The notes: generated from the letters alone by a model not told the origin. Shown: positions 41,893-52,988, numbered from the stretch's first letter. The stretch is DNA of 64,000 bases from Campylorhamphus procurvoides (GCA_013396655.1 WBMV01008396.1:806001-870000), one strand, 5' to 3'. Translations and numbers: made by a program.

Positions 41893-42557
41893 ATGGCTAA
41901 AGTCCAGTTCCGCAGAAAGGGGTCTAGCAGTGCTGGCCAGCAGCAGGCCCAATATGAGGCAGCAGTGGGTCTTGGCATCCTGGATGGAAAATTGCATCCT
42001 GGGATGAATCAAACACAGTACAACCAGATGGACAGAAGAGGTGATTATCCTGCTGTATTCAGCATTGGCGTGGGCTCACCTGTAGTGCTGTTTGCAGTTC
42101 TGGGCTCCACAACTTAAGAAAGATGTGAAGGTCCTTGAATGTGCCCAGATGAGGGGAACCAAGCTGGTGCAAGGGGTGGAAGGCGTGTCCTGCAATGAGC
42201 ACCTGAGAATTTCAGGCTTGTCTGGTTTGGAGAAAAGGAGGCTGAGGGGTGACCTCACTGCACTCAGTGAGGAGGGGAAGTGGAGAGGGAGGTGCTGAGC
42301 TCTCCTCCCTGGGATTCAGTGATAGGATATGTGAGAACAGTTTGAAGCTGTGTCAGGGAAGGTTTAGCCTGGACATTAGGAAGCATTTCTTTACCATGAG
42401 GGTGGAGATATACCGGAGCAGGCATCATAGAGAAGTGGTCAATGTCCAAGCCAGTGTTTAAGAGACATTTGGACAATGCCCTTAATAACTTGCTTTAACT
42501 TGGTCAGCTATGAATTGCTCAGTTGGACTGGATGATCAATGTAGAACCCTTCCAAAC
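41893..42557 (+). mobile_element. CR1 LINE 3' part, about 665 bp
   Basis: It follows CR1 ORF2 and 3' UTR in order: ccagatggacagaagaggtg, tctgggctccacaactt, ggaaccaagctggtgcaagg, tttggagaaaaggaggctga, attaggaagcatttctttac, ttggactggatgatcaatg. It then runs straight into the (ATTCT)n tract. The frames at 41,893-42,461 are broken CR1 ORF2 pieces, not host genes. Confidence 0.93.
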
Positions 42558-42639
42558 ATTCTATTCTATTCTATTCTATTCTATTCTATTCTATTCTATT
42601 CTATTCTATTCTATTCTATTCTATTCTATTCCATTCCAT
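42558..42639. repeat. (ATTCT)n pentanucleotide tract at the end of a CR1
   Basis: About 14.6 perfect ATTCT units (42,558-42,630), then two interrupted ones, immediately follow the CR1 3' end. The unit looks like a shortened form of the CR1 terminal octamer ATTCTATG. Confidence 0.95.
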
Positions 42640-43176
42640 CTTTAAACTGTTGCACGTGGTGACTTTCACCAAAAAAAGTTACTTGTTCCATGTTCAGAAT
42701 GAATAGACATTTTCGTTTGGTTTACTTTCTTTTTTCATTTTCCTCTGATAAAGAGCTGGCAAATATATCAATGCAAATTCATGAAACATGACACATAGTG
42801 CATTCATCTTGAAATTATGGAAGCATAGATTGGACTGGACACTTGACCAAGGTAGAGAAAAATGATGACTAAAGAAGACCCTATAATTATTCTCTAATTC
42901 AACACTGGTAAATCTGTTAAAATATCTTTGATGTTTTCTAAGTTCAGGCTTCTTGTTGGATATAACAATATAAATTTTCTATTAGATTCTGATGTACTTA
43001 TCTTATATAGGAAATAAAAGGCCACTGTTTTCTGAAAGAAAAAAAAGCAAAATAATACTGTATTCCCTATTCAATGGATATTTATGTAAATATTAATCAT
43101 TCACAATTAATTCTATTAGCAATAATTGAAATTGTAGCAGTGGAGATTACTAGGAAATTTGTAACTGTTTAAACTT

Positions 43177-43570
<394 letters not shown>

Positions 43571-44129
43571 TTGTCCACTACCACTCAAGAATTCTGTTAA
43601 ATTATGAGAATGTATGTGACGTTTCTATACTCTTTATCCATATGAAACAAGCAATGCTGTTGCACTTCTGCACACACTTTTGAAATTACAAATAATCATA
43701 GAGGGAGACTACTAAGAAACATATCTTCCATTCTAGCTACATTGATATTCACCAGCATAGGAGAAGTATCAGACTGCTTAATTAACCTGAAAAGCCATGG
43801 ACAAAATGTAAGATTACTCTGAAAATTCACTGTGCTGAAGAAAAGCAAGTAGGGGTTAAATCCAGGTACATTCATATCTGGTAGAAGATAACACAAAAAG
43901 ATTGAAGACAGACAGCAATGCATAAGAACCAGTAATAATGGAGATGATATATCCCCTTTATGTAGCCTGCATGACACTATAAAAGGCTCAGGTCTCAAGG
44001 AACAAATTTGAATTATGATTTTTTATGCAGCAGTAGCTACCTATTTTCTTATGCATATCTTCCTCAGCAGTATTTTCTTATGGTACACTGTGTATCAAGT
44101 ATCAAAACCTTGCAGAATACTTACAATAC

Positions 44130-45200
44130 CTGTGCAACTGTATTGCATGGCCACGTTCTGGTAGCAGGGGGGGGCTAAAGGGGTGTCTTCTGTGAGAAGC
44201 TGCCAGAAGCTATGTCCAACAGAGTCAATGGCAGCCAACTCCAAGATGGACCCAGCACTGGCTAAGGTGGAGTCTGCCACTGTCAGTGGTAGCGTCTCTC
44301 AAATAACAGATTTAAGAAGTCAGAAAAAAACCCCTCTGCAACAGCAACTGCAGCTGGAGAGAGGAGTGAGAACGTGTGATGGAAATGGCTCTGCAGACAT
44401 GAAGGTTAGAGAAGAAGGAAGAGGATGAGGTGTTCCAGGTGCTGGAGCAGAGATTCCCCTGTAGCCCATGGGGAAGACCATGGTGAGGCAGACTGTGCCC
44501 CTGCGCTCCATGAAGGTCCACAATGGAGCATTTACAGCCCATGGAGGAGCCCACGCCAAAGCAGGTAGATGCTCAAAGCAGAGTATGACCCCGGGGGAAG
44601 TCCATGCTGGAGCAGGTTTACTGGAAGAATTTGTGGCCCCATGGGGGACCTACAATGAGGCAGTGTGTTTCTTAGAGAATGTACCCTGTGGCACCTACGC
44701 TGGAGCATTTTGTGAAGAACTGCAGCCTATGGGAAGGTCTCACCATGGAGAAGTTCATGAAGGACTGTCTCTTGTGGGAGAGGTCCCATGCTGGAGCAGA
44801 GGATGTGTGAGAAGTCCTACCCCAAGAAGGAATGAGTGGCAGAGATACCATGTGATGAACTGACTGCAGCCCACATTGCCTGTCCACCTATGCTACTGGT
44901 GAGGAGTGGAGGTAGAGAATTTTGGGATTGAGTTCAGCCCAGAAGGAAGGAAGCAATGTGGGGAAAGATGTTTTAGGATTTGGTTTTATAGCTCATTATC
45001 CTACTCTGATATTGATTGAAAATGAATTAATTTTTCCCCAACTAGAGTCTGTTTTGCCCATGACAGTAATTACTGAGTGATCTCTCCGTCTTTATCTCAA
45101 GCCATGAGCCTTTTGTTATATCTTCTCTACCTGCCCAGGTGAGAAGGGGAATGATAGAGCAGTTTCAGTGGGTATGTGGCATCCAGTCAGGGTCACATCT
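44130..45200 (+). mobile_element. Avian ERV LTR of a second family (ERVK-like)
   Basis: Repeated short phrases of the type 'catgctggagcag' run from 44,430 to 44,800. After them come gaggtagagaattttgggat, ttaatttttccccaactaga, gtctgttttgcccatgacag, gtgatctctccgtctttatc and ggcatccagtcagggtca. This order is that of a common avian LTR type. The open frames inside it (for example 44,468-44,863) are LTR noise. No internal coding region follows, so it is a solo LTR or LTR fragment. Boundaries are approximate. Confidence 0.75.
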
Positions 45201-46045
45201 CCTTCCAGTGACTTTTAAATAAAGTATTAAAAGCTATGGGCACAAAATGACTGTAAAGAATAACAGTTCATTTGAATAAGAGTAACTCTAACCCACCAAA
45301 TTTTGCTAGCATAGCAGTTGCGGCCATGCACAATATGATTACTTTGTAATCACGGATAATAGAGATTTGGAATGTTTTCTCAGGAAGCTGTATTATTGTC
45401 ACATAAAAAAACCGATTTAAAATTTTTCTTCCAGTGTTGGTAACAGTGACATCTGCAGAGAGCAGTTAGTTTTGAACACTTGATACTCTCATCATAGCGG
45501 AGTTTTACAGTGAGTCAAGAACATCTGCCAGGTTCATCTTACAAAAGCTGAATTTTTTGAATTTTTTTTGGAACACGGTGATTTAGTAAGTTTTCTGTTG
45601 TTGATGTAAAGACAAGGTCATTTTAATTACTAATGTGTTTCTTTTCTGAATCTCAAGTACTCTCCAAGTAACTGTAAAATTCATGGTTCACATATTAGCA
45701 TTAATTATTAGTTGTTAAAAAGAAACAAAAGAGTCAATTCAATAGCACATAAATTATAATGCATTTACAGATAATAATTGAAGTGTCACCAGCTGGCAGT
45801 ATGCACAGTGACCATAAACTGCTGATTGGGTCTTGTGAGTACCCATTGTTCTCCACATGAACAATGCTTGTTTAACTCAATGCAATACTGCATGGCTAAC
45901 GAACACATAAAACAATGAATTCACAGAAGTGAATTAACTCTTGTAAATTTGCACAGTATTTTGCAAACTTAGTATCAGATATGTTTCTTCCTTCCCAAAT
46001 TCTGCAATTTTGGGCCTACTTCACTGAAACCTTTTCCTACCATTC
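45201..46045. other. Intergenic DNA, nothing seen
   Basis: AT-rich sequence between the ERVK-like LTR and the SINE. Confidence 0.6.
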
Positions 46046-46190
46046 ACAGAATCATAGAATATCCTGAGTTGGAAGGGACTCAGAAGGATCAGCGAGTCCA
46101 GCTCTTAAGTGAATTGCCCTCTGTGGGATCAAACTCATGACCTTGGCATTACTAGCACCACACTCTAACCAACTGAGCTCATCTCAGGGT
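46046..46190 (-). mobile_element. tRNA-Ile-derived SINE with CR1 tail (TguSINE1-like)
   Basis: Read on the minus strand, a tRNA-like head carries an A box (tgagctcagttggttagag, 46,163-46,181) and a B box (gagtttgatcc, 46,126-46,136). The anticodon loop region, gtgctagtaatgcc, resembles tRNA-Ile. A short linker leads to a CR1 3' end (ccttccaactcaggatattc, then tatgattctgtg). This is the architecture of TguSINE1, reported from passerine birds and thought to be mobilised by CR1. The body is close to full length. Confidence 0.85.
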
Positions 46191-48244
46191 CTTTGAGTTA
46201 GGACTTCTCACATGGCTATGCTGGAAGGATTTGATGCAAAAGACAGAGACAGACTTTTTTACACCTTTTTATTGAACATGTAAAAGGCATAACAGTCAAG
46301 CAAAGGACAAGACAGTGAACTGGAGATTTAGATACTAATGCATATTGAAATGCTGCCAAAGAACTGGTACAACATGTAAGAGAATAAACAAAGCATTATT
46401 TAAGGCATCAACATCAAACAAATGAAGTAAGAAGAAATTTACTTTTTTTTTCCCTGAGGACCATGTTCCTCTTAAGTTCATTTCATGATTTCCATTTCTG
46501 TACACCTTAGTCCATAAATAGGATGAAATTGTACTCACCTTGTGTATCTCTCCATAGTTAACTTTAGGCATTACATTAATATATACACATCTACACCTCA
46601 GCTAGCCATTTCATGCTCCCTTTACAGATAATTGAGAAGCACTGGCACTTTTACAATATGATGCATCAGATCCCACGTAGAGATGGGAGGAATCTGTGTG
46701 ATTCCATTGATTCCTACGCCATATAGAAACTGAACACAGATTTCTGTATAGAAGGAACGCAATTTTTTTAAGACAAAGTCTTCTCTATGAATAATTTATC
46801 ATTTTCATACATCATATATCTTCCAAAAAAAATTAGTACATATGGAAGAAAATGAGAATTTTTTCCCGAGGCACATAATAAACCTATGTCAAATCATCTG
46901 CATTTGATAAAATTAATTCCATGCAATGTCTGGCACTCCTAGTGCACTAAAGACCTACCAGATAATACTTTTATTTTAAAACATTACCTTACACATAGAT
47001 TTGGTATTAATACAATTGAGGACACAGAACACTTATTTAAAAAAACTTGCTTAAAAAATCATTTAAAAATTGGGACAGTAGTGGGTTAGCATGTTTGTGC
47101 ACTTAAGGTCTTCGAAAGCCAGGTCATACTAAGACTGTGGTATACTTCTAACGTCTGCTGAAAAGTGAATGTTAAGAAAAAAACAGAGCTACAAAAAATG
47201 TAGAGTTTCAACCTTCTCCAAGATGAGAAACCCAGCATAACCCAGTAAATGTGATTTACTGGGTTTTTCCCACTAGTAGAAGATCTCCATTTTTGTATTG
47301 ATCTGACAGTGCAGGGTCTTGGAATTTTTCCAGGCTTGTTTCAGCCTTCTTTGCTTTTAACTTCCCTTAACAGTTGTCTTGTAGCCAAGGGACTATGGCA
47401 TGACGTGTTTTACCTTAAGCTTGGTCAATCCCACATATACTTATTCTTTGCTAGTTCACTGTGAAGATTTTTAATAACATGAGGACTGAATAGAAGTGGC
47501 ATTTTTCAGTGTTTTGACTAGTCAAACACTCTGAGGATAAGTGGTCTGGAAAAACTATAACCAATTTCACATGACTCTTTACTAAACCCAAGATACATTT
47601 GCTTTATGATTCCTCTACACTGGGTCTGTTTCCCTCTTTTTAGAGACGACAGAGCGTGTTAATTTTTTCCTTGGGAGCGTGCTGTTGAACATCACCAATA
47701 GTACAAATGCACACACCAGCACACACATCCATGCATGAGTGCTGGCTTTCTTTTAGGTAAGCTGAACACTTGCTCAAATTGCAGAGATTGAAGCAGTTCA
47801 GTGATCTGAGAAGGTCGTGCAGTTATGTGCTTGGTGAGACCAAACACAAGACACTTGAAAAGACAGAAGTCATAAATAAATCATTTGAATGCTAACTGTC
47901 CCGATATATTTGCGTATGGACACCCAAGCACTCTAGAGCGAGAGTTTTTTCCCTTGCAGTTGGTTTTGCCCTAAAATTATCTGACACTGGTTGTTCTTCT
48001 TTCCCCCTCTCGCTGCACAGCTTGGGCTTCTGTGTCATTTTACTATGGTGCCTTGGGATATGAAACCCCATTACTCAGAAACACACAAAACTGGGATCAG
48101 TAAGTGGAAAAGCTTGTATGCTGAGGTACATAAGCAGTTTGGGAAGAGTTAAGTGTGTGGCAACGGAGGAGCCCCTAAAGACCACCGAGGGCTGAAAGCC
48201 ACTGACACCCATGTGCGGGAAAGCCCAAGGCACTGGCACAGGAG
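46191..48244. other. Intergenic DNA upstream of the ASCC3 CpG island
   Basis: No gene. It contains the 47.24 kb hairpin. From about 48,060 the sequence becomes GC-richer toward the CR1 and the island, so distal promoter elements are possible but none can be named. Confidence 0.55.
47239..47265. repeat. Perfect inverted repeat, 12-bp arms, 3-nt loop
   Basis: Arms AACCCAGTAAAT (47,239-47,250) and ATTTACTGGGTT (47,254-47,265) enclose gtg. It lies about 1.4 kb upstream of the CpG island. Confidence 0.9.
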
Positions 48245-48648
48245 CACCAAGTCTTAGGAGGTGAGGAGCGGCTGAAGACGCCGGGGTTTTTAGCCTGTGG
48301 GAGGTTCAGAGGTGGCCTTAGCGCTCTCCACAACTACATGAAAGGAGGTTGTAGCCAGGTGGGGGCGATCTCTTTTCCCAGGCACTTAGTGACAGCACAA
48401 AAGGAAATGGTATCAACGTGTGCCAGCAGAGGTTTACGTTAGACACTAGGGAGAATTTTCTCGCTGGATAAGTGGTTAAGCTTTGGAATGGGCAGCCCAG
48501 CGAACTGCTGGAGTCACCGCCCTTGGGAGCGCTTCAGGAAAGACAGTGGTGGACGTGGCACTTGGTGCCATGGTCTGGCTCGCATGGTGCTGTTCAGTCA
48601 CAGGCTGAACTCGACGACCTCAAGAGTTCTTCCCATCCTAATTGACGC
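48245..48648 (+). mobile_element. CR1 LINE 3' part next to the CpG island
   Basis: It contains gaggagcggctgaagacg, ctctccacaactacatgaaa then ggaggttgtagccaggt, ggaatgggcagcccagcg, and ctgaactcgacgacctcaag. It ends at the CpG island edge. Its many CpGs suggest either little methylation decay next to the island or a young copy. The start could lie further left. Confidence 0.88.
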
Positions 48649-48867
48649 TGCATTGCTGCGAAACGCTGCCGGGAGCTTCCCGCATGCTGTGTCTGACCTC
48701 GCAGGCCGCAGCAGCCGCGGCCCCTCCGCGGGACGCGTTTTGTCCGCACAGGGGCCGGGGCGGGGGCAGCGGCACTGGTACAGACAGAAGCAGAGACACA
48801 GACACAAGCAGAGACGCACAGACATAGGTACCGATGGACCCCGCGAGCCGGGCCGGGCCGGGCCGCG

Positions 48868-48868
48868 N
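48868..48868. other. Assembly gap (single N)
   Basis: A single N interrupts the CpG island right after the (CCGGG)n run. The missing length is unknown and may include part of the promoter. Confidence 0.95.
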
Positions 48869-49047
48869 CGGTGCAGAGGGGCCACTGCCAGGAGCTCCCC
48901 GGCGCCTTCGGGTCCTGGGCTCGGCGTGCTCGTGGGAGCAGGAGCGGCCGAGAGGGAAACGTACTCACCAGTGCTTCCCGCTCGTATTAATAGATGTAGG
49001 AAACTAGAAATGAAGAACGGAAAAACAGCGTGTGGCCACGTAGAGTG

Positions 49048-49910
49048 TTTCTCTTTTTCGAGGGCTCCGTTTCGGTGGGTGGTGGTGAACTGACAGCTGT
49101 GCTTAGAGACCATGAACCGTGGCAATTTCTGGCGTCCTGAGGCTGGCACTACAGCTGCTTCAGGAGCATGTATCGCGTTGGAATTCAGATAATACCTTGG
49201 TTTAGAACCTTTTCTGAGTTCTGAATTTAGATCTTGTTACTGTTTTTAACGGACTAACATCTGTGCAGACCCTTTCAGCTCTCTGGCTTTGTAAACGATT
49301 AACTGTAAAGTAGTACTAGTGAAATGGAACCGGTAATCTTAATTTTTACAGAGAAGAGATCTAGTAGTCATGATGAGTTACTTTACTGAGGATAGACTTG
49401 GCTTGAGTCTAGTCAATGAGTAGAAAAAATATTGGAAGCTCCAGGGCAAGTGCAACAAAGGTTATGTATGTCCACGTGGTGGTTGCAGAGATAAACTTTG
49501 CAGAAGAAAATCAAATCAACCATCAGTTCAGGTGCAAACTGGCCTTCATCTGAAACTGGCATTGATTATAGCAGTGAGGTGGTGAGTCTGATTAAACACA
49601 TGCTGCTTTTCAGCAGATGCTGTAGTAAAATAATTTCCTTTGAATCTGACTTGCTTCTGGCCATGGCAGAGTAAACTTGCATCATCTTGGAATTATGTAT
49701 GTAGATATTTGAAGAAACCCTCATCTCATTTATATGCCAACTCCCAACTAGGGCCTTTATGCATTGTATAAAATAGTTTAAATGTTAGACCTTGGTTTTC
49801 TCTAAAAGCTAGCGTGACCTTTGGAAGAGGTGACATCACTGATTTCACTGAATTAGGGACAGCAAGAAACTGTCAAATGACAATATTTTTTTTCTGACAG
49901 TTCTGTGTTT
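49048..49910 (+). repeat. 863-bp duplicated block, copy 1 (probable assembly artefact)
   Basis: The block begins tttctctttttcgaggg and ends ttctgtgttt at the 49,911 gap. The same sequence recurs 977 bases downstream with no difference in any part I compared. Its left neighbour (48,869-49,047) is unique, so this piece looks like a contig whose right end overlaps the start of the contig at 50,025. Confidence 0.9.
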
Positions 49911-49911
49911 N
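49911..49911. other. Assembly gap (single N)
   Basis: A single N marks an abrupt change from AT-rich sequence ending ttctgtgttt to the CpG-rich exon-1 fragment. It is the right edge of the first copy of the duplicated block. Confidence 0.95.
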
Positions 49912-49995
49912 GGACAGCCCCGCCCGCTCGCTGTACGGCAGTGTCGCGCCGCGCCGGCTCTTGGCGGCAGCGGAACCGGCGGGGCCGTAAGGCAG
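49912..49995 (+). other. ASCC3: Candidate ASCC3 non-coding exon 1 (between two gaps)
   Basis: This fragment between two single-N gaps is extremely CpG-rich (about 20 CpGs in the 112 bases 49,912-50,023). It has a GC box (ccccgcccgc) near its left end and a CGGAACCGG ETS-like motif. It then has a good donor, GGCAG|gtgcgc, at 49,996, and no ATG before it. A TATA-less, GC-rich, non-coding first exon is usual for a housekeeping gene, and this is the only such donor on the + strand near the island. Linking it to ASCC3 exon 2 is inference, since the left edge and flanks are missing and placement between the gaps may be wrong. Confidence 0.6.
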
Positions 49996-50023
49996 GTGCG
50001 CGGCGGGCGGGGGTCGGGGCGGC

Positions 50024-50024
50024 N
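50024..50024. other. Assembly gap (single N)
   Basis: A single N separates the CpG-rich exon-1 fragment from the second copy of the duplicated block. Confidence 0.95.
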
Positions 50025-50887
50025 TTTCTCTTTTTCGAGGGCTCCGTTTCGGTGGGTGGTGGTGAACTGACAGCTGTGCTTAGAGACCATGAACCGTGGC
50101 AATTTCTGGCGTCCTGAGGCTGGCACTACAGCTGCTTCAGGAGCATGTATCGCGTTGGAATTCAGATAATACCTTGGTTTAGAACCTTTTCTGAGTTCTG
50201 AATTTAGATCTTGTTACTGTTTTTAACGGACTAACATCTGTGCAGACCCTTTCAGCTCTCTGGCTTTGTAAACGATTAACTGTAAAGTAGTACTAGTGAA
50301 ATGGAACCGGTAATCTTAATTTTTACAGAGAAGAGATCTAGTAGTCATGATGAGTTACTTTACTGAGGATAGACTTGGCTTGAGTCTAGTCAATGAGTAG
50401 AAAAAATATTGGAAGCTCCAGGGCAAGTGCAACAAAGGTTATGTATGTCCACGTGGTGGTTGCAGAGATAAACTTTGCAGAAGAAAATCAAATCAACCAT
50501 CAGTTCAGGTGCAAACTGGCCTTCATCTGAAACTGGCATTGATTATAGCAGTGAGGTGGTGAGTCTGATTAAACACATGCTGCTTTTCAGCAGATGCTGT
50601 AGTAAAATAATTTCCTTTGAATCTGACTTGCTTCTGGCCATGGCAGAGTAAACTTGCATCATCTTGGAATTATGTATGTAGATATTTGAAGAAACCCTCA
50701 TCTCATTTATATGCCAACTCCCAACTAGGGCCTTTATGCATTGTATAAAATAGTTTAAATGTTAGACCTTGGTTTTCTCTAAAAGCTAGCGTGACCTTTG
50801 GAAGAGGTGACATCACTGATTTCACTGAATTAGGGACAGCAAGAAACTGTCAAATGACAATATTTTTTTTCTGACAGTTCTGTGTTT
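50025..50887 (+). repeat. 863-bp duplicated block, copy 2
   Basis: This copy begins right after the 50,024 gap and continues smoothly into unique sequence (acagaacatgctttg) at 50,888. Both copies being bounded by gaps fits unmerged overlapping contigs better than a real tandem duplication. Confidence 0.9.
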
Positions 50888-50929
50888 ACAGAACATGCTT
50901 TGAAGCTAAACCTGAAGCTCCTGGAGTAG

Positions 50930-51190
50930 GTCCAGTAGAGTGCTATGAAGATGATTAAGGGGAAGGAACATCTCATGAGTAGTGGCTGGGAGAGTTGGGC
51001 GTGTTTGGTCTCGAGAAGAGATGACTTGAGAGGGAACATCATCAATGTCTATAAGTATCTGAAGGGAGAGTGTCAGAAGGATGGATCCAGGCTCCCCTTA
51101 GTGATGCCAGGCAATAGGACAAGGGATAACAGGCAGAAACTGCTACCCAGGAAGTTCCATCTGTACATGAGGATGTGTAATGTATGTTTC
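50930..51190 (+). mobile_element. CR1 LINE fragment in ASCC3 intron 1
   Basis: Segments gaagatgattaaggggaagg, ggtctcgagaagagatgac, tctataagtatctgaaggg and ggataacaggcagaaactgc follow the CR1 ORF2 end on the sense strand. It stops before a CR1 3' tail. Confidence 0.82.
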
Positions 51191-51886
51191 TGCAAGTTTG
51201 CGTTGGGCTACGATGCTTCCTCTGAGAAACCTTATCCTTTATAAATACTGAGCTCGGGCTGGTCCATGCTATTCCTGCATGTTTCATTCCTCTTCTCTTA
51301 CATAGTCATAGGAGCTGTTACTGGGGTGTGGAGGTGGTTGGGAATAGGGAAGACGCTTGTTGTCTTTTGCTGGTTGGTTACAATTTAAGGTTTATTTGAA
51401 AGGTGTTAGAAGTGGAATTAGTTCTAGTGCATATTAGTGTGTTGACTGCTGAACAGGTTTCTTTTTCTCTCCTGCAAATTTCCCCATAGAAAATTGAGTC
51501 CTCATTACTCTAAATAACGGATTAATGTTTTCCTGGTAAATTGTTTATAGTAACCATTGTTAAAGTTGATGTTGAGCACTTTCCAGCCTACACATTTTCT
51601 TAAGATGAATTGTTCTTTAATGTTCGAAGAAAGATATGAACCCAAAAGCTACTTTTCAGTTTAGACAAACTTAGCAAAAGCAGTTTAACAAATGACCTAA
51701 AATGTGTAGTTGGAAGTTTGTGAGAAATATGATAGCTGATGTCTGAACTAAAAAGAGAAAGGAAACAAGGGTAGGACCCACAAAGAGGTTGAGAGACATT
51801 AGACTCCTAAATCGCAAACTGTAATCCTCAGAATCTCTGTTGTCATCTCACCTGTATCTCTGTTTTCAAACAAAATGTTTGTCCAG

Positions 51887-51922
51887 TGCTACTGGCTGCT
51901 ACAGAAGTAGCAGCCGGTAGCA
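51887..51922. repeat. Inverted repeat, 16-bp arms, 4-nt loop
   Basis: Arms tGCTACTGGCTGCTAC and GTAGCAGCCGGTAGCa pair with one mismatch around the loop agaa. It lies in ASCC3 intron 1. Confidence 0.9.
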
Positions 51923-52419
51923 GGTGCTTAGGTGATGTACTGAAAAGAAAGGAGAAACAAATCCAATTATACCTTCACTTTCCTATTACCTTTTAGTAGT
52001 CAGTGATTTAAATACCTGATTATCTGCTTCTAAGCTGTTGAGTTCAGTAGCTACCAAGGTATTTTATTTCCCTTCATTCATCTAAGCATACTTGAACGTT
52101 TAGTTCTTTTGGAATCTTGTGGCAATGAATTCCCAAATTTAATTATGTTCTACACAGGAAAGGCATTCCATTTGATACTATTTTCACCTTACTATTAAGT
52201 TTGATCATGTACCTCCTTATTCCCACATTATAAGCAATAGTCAGTCATTTTGTATTTACCCATTCTTGCTTTTTAAATACCTCATCACATCACAGAAAGG
52301 AGCAATTTTGTGTTTATTGCAAGCACAATCCCCAAGGGGGTCTACAGTCAGGGCATTCTTTATGCTCATCTCTCTCTGAGGAATTTGATCACCTCTATTT
52401 ACACAAAGCCAATACAAGT

Positions 52420-52988
52420 ACATTCCTATACTGGGTTTAGGAGATAACTTTCCTCATAGTTGTAGTGCTTGAGAAATGTGGCTAAAACAATGTTGATAAC
52501 ACACCAATATTTTGGCTGTTGCTGACCTGCACAGCATCAAAACTTACTTTCTCACAGTTTGTCTACCCAGTGAGTAGGCTCAGGGTGGGCACAGGGTTGT
52601 GTGGGGACACAGCATGGACAGTACACCCAAACTGACCAGAGAGAAATGCAGTACTGTGTGTTGTTATGCCAAATAAAAACATGTCATATCAAATGAAAAC
52701 AGGGGTAGAGGAAGAAGAAAGGGTGTGCTTTTGCTTCCAAGGTGTCTCTTGTTTGGGGATTGGCAAACTGGAGTTGGGGGCACTGGTCAGCCTGTCAGAT
52801 GTGGTGAGGTTTTTTTTCCTTCACTTGGGGGATATTTTGTCTTTCCTTCTCTATTAAATTGTATATATCTCGACCTGTACGTTTTTTTTCTTCTTCCTAT
52901 TTTCTCCCATGTCCCACTGGGAAGGACTGGGAAGGTGGTGGTGGGCAAGCAGCTGCATAGCTTTCAGCTCGCTGTTGCAGTATATTAT
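52420..52988 (+). mobile_element. ERVL-type solo LTR, third copy, diverged
   Basis: On the plus strand it has aacaatgttgataacacacc, tattaaattgtatatatctc followed by gacctgtacg, tcccatgtcccactggga and gcaagcagctgcatagcttt. These occur in the order expected from the reverse complement of the other two copies. It lies in ASCC3 intron 1 in the sense orientation, with its polyadenylation-like region at about 52,845-52,870. It is the most diverged of the three. Confidence 0.75.

Larger units (their letters stand above)
48640..50023 (+). promoter_or_regulatory. ASCC3: CpG island and presumed ASCC3 promoter, disrupted by gaps
   Basis: CpG-dense sequence occupies 48,640-48,867, about 48,869-48,985 and 49,912-50,023, in a window that is otherwise AT-rich and CpG-poor. 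The pieces contain GC boxes, a (CCGGG)n run at about 48,847-48,866, and no TATA box. A CR1 fragment ends within tens of bases of the left edge. Between the pieces lies 49,048-49,910, an ordinary-composition block that recurs at 50,025, so the island as drawn is probably out of order. It lies upstream of the ASCC3 coding start on the same strand, which makes it the likely promoter. Confidence 0.7.

Noticed and set aside
42558..42639. CRISPR-like or other spaced array
   Set aside because: It is a simple pentanucleotide repeat without spacers in a vertebrate genome.
44468..44863. 131-codon plus-strand frame
   Set aside because: It lies wholly inside the ERVK-like LTR and reflects its repeated 'ctggagcag' phrases, not a viral or host protein.
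46124..46190. A genuine tRNA-Ile gene
   Set aside because: The tRNA-like part is mutated, has an altered anticodon loop and runs into a CR1 tail, so it is a SINE head.
48488..49149. Frames of 124-201 codons on both strands across the CpG island
   Set aside because: They cross a gap, combine CR1 and GC-rich promoter sequence, and exist because GC-rich DNA has few stops.
49048..50887. A recent real tandem duplication including the promoter
   Set aside because: No difference was found between copies and gaps lie exactly at the copy edges, which fits unmerged contig ends better.
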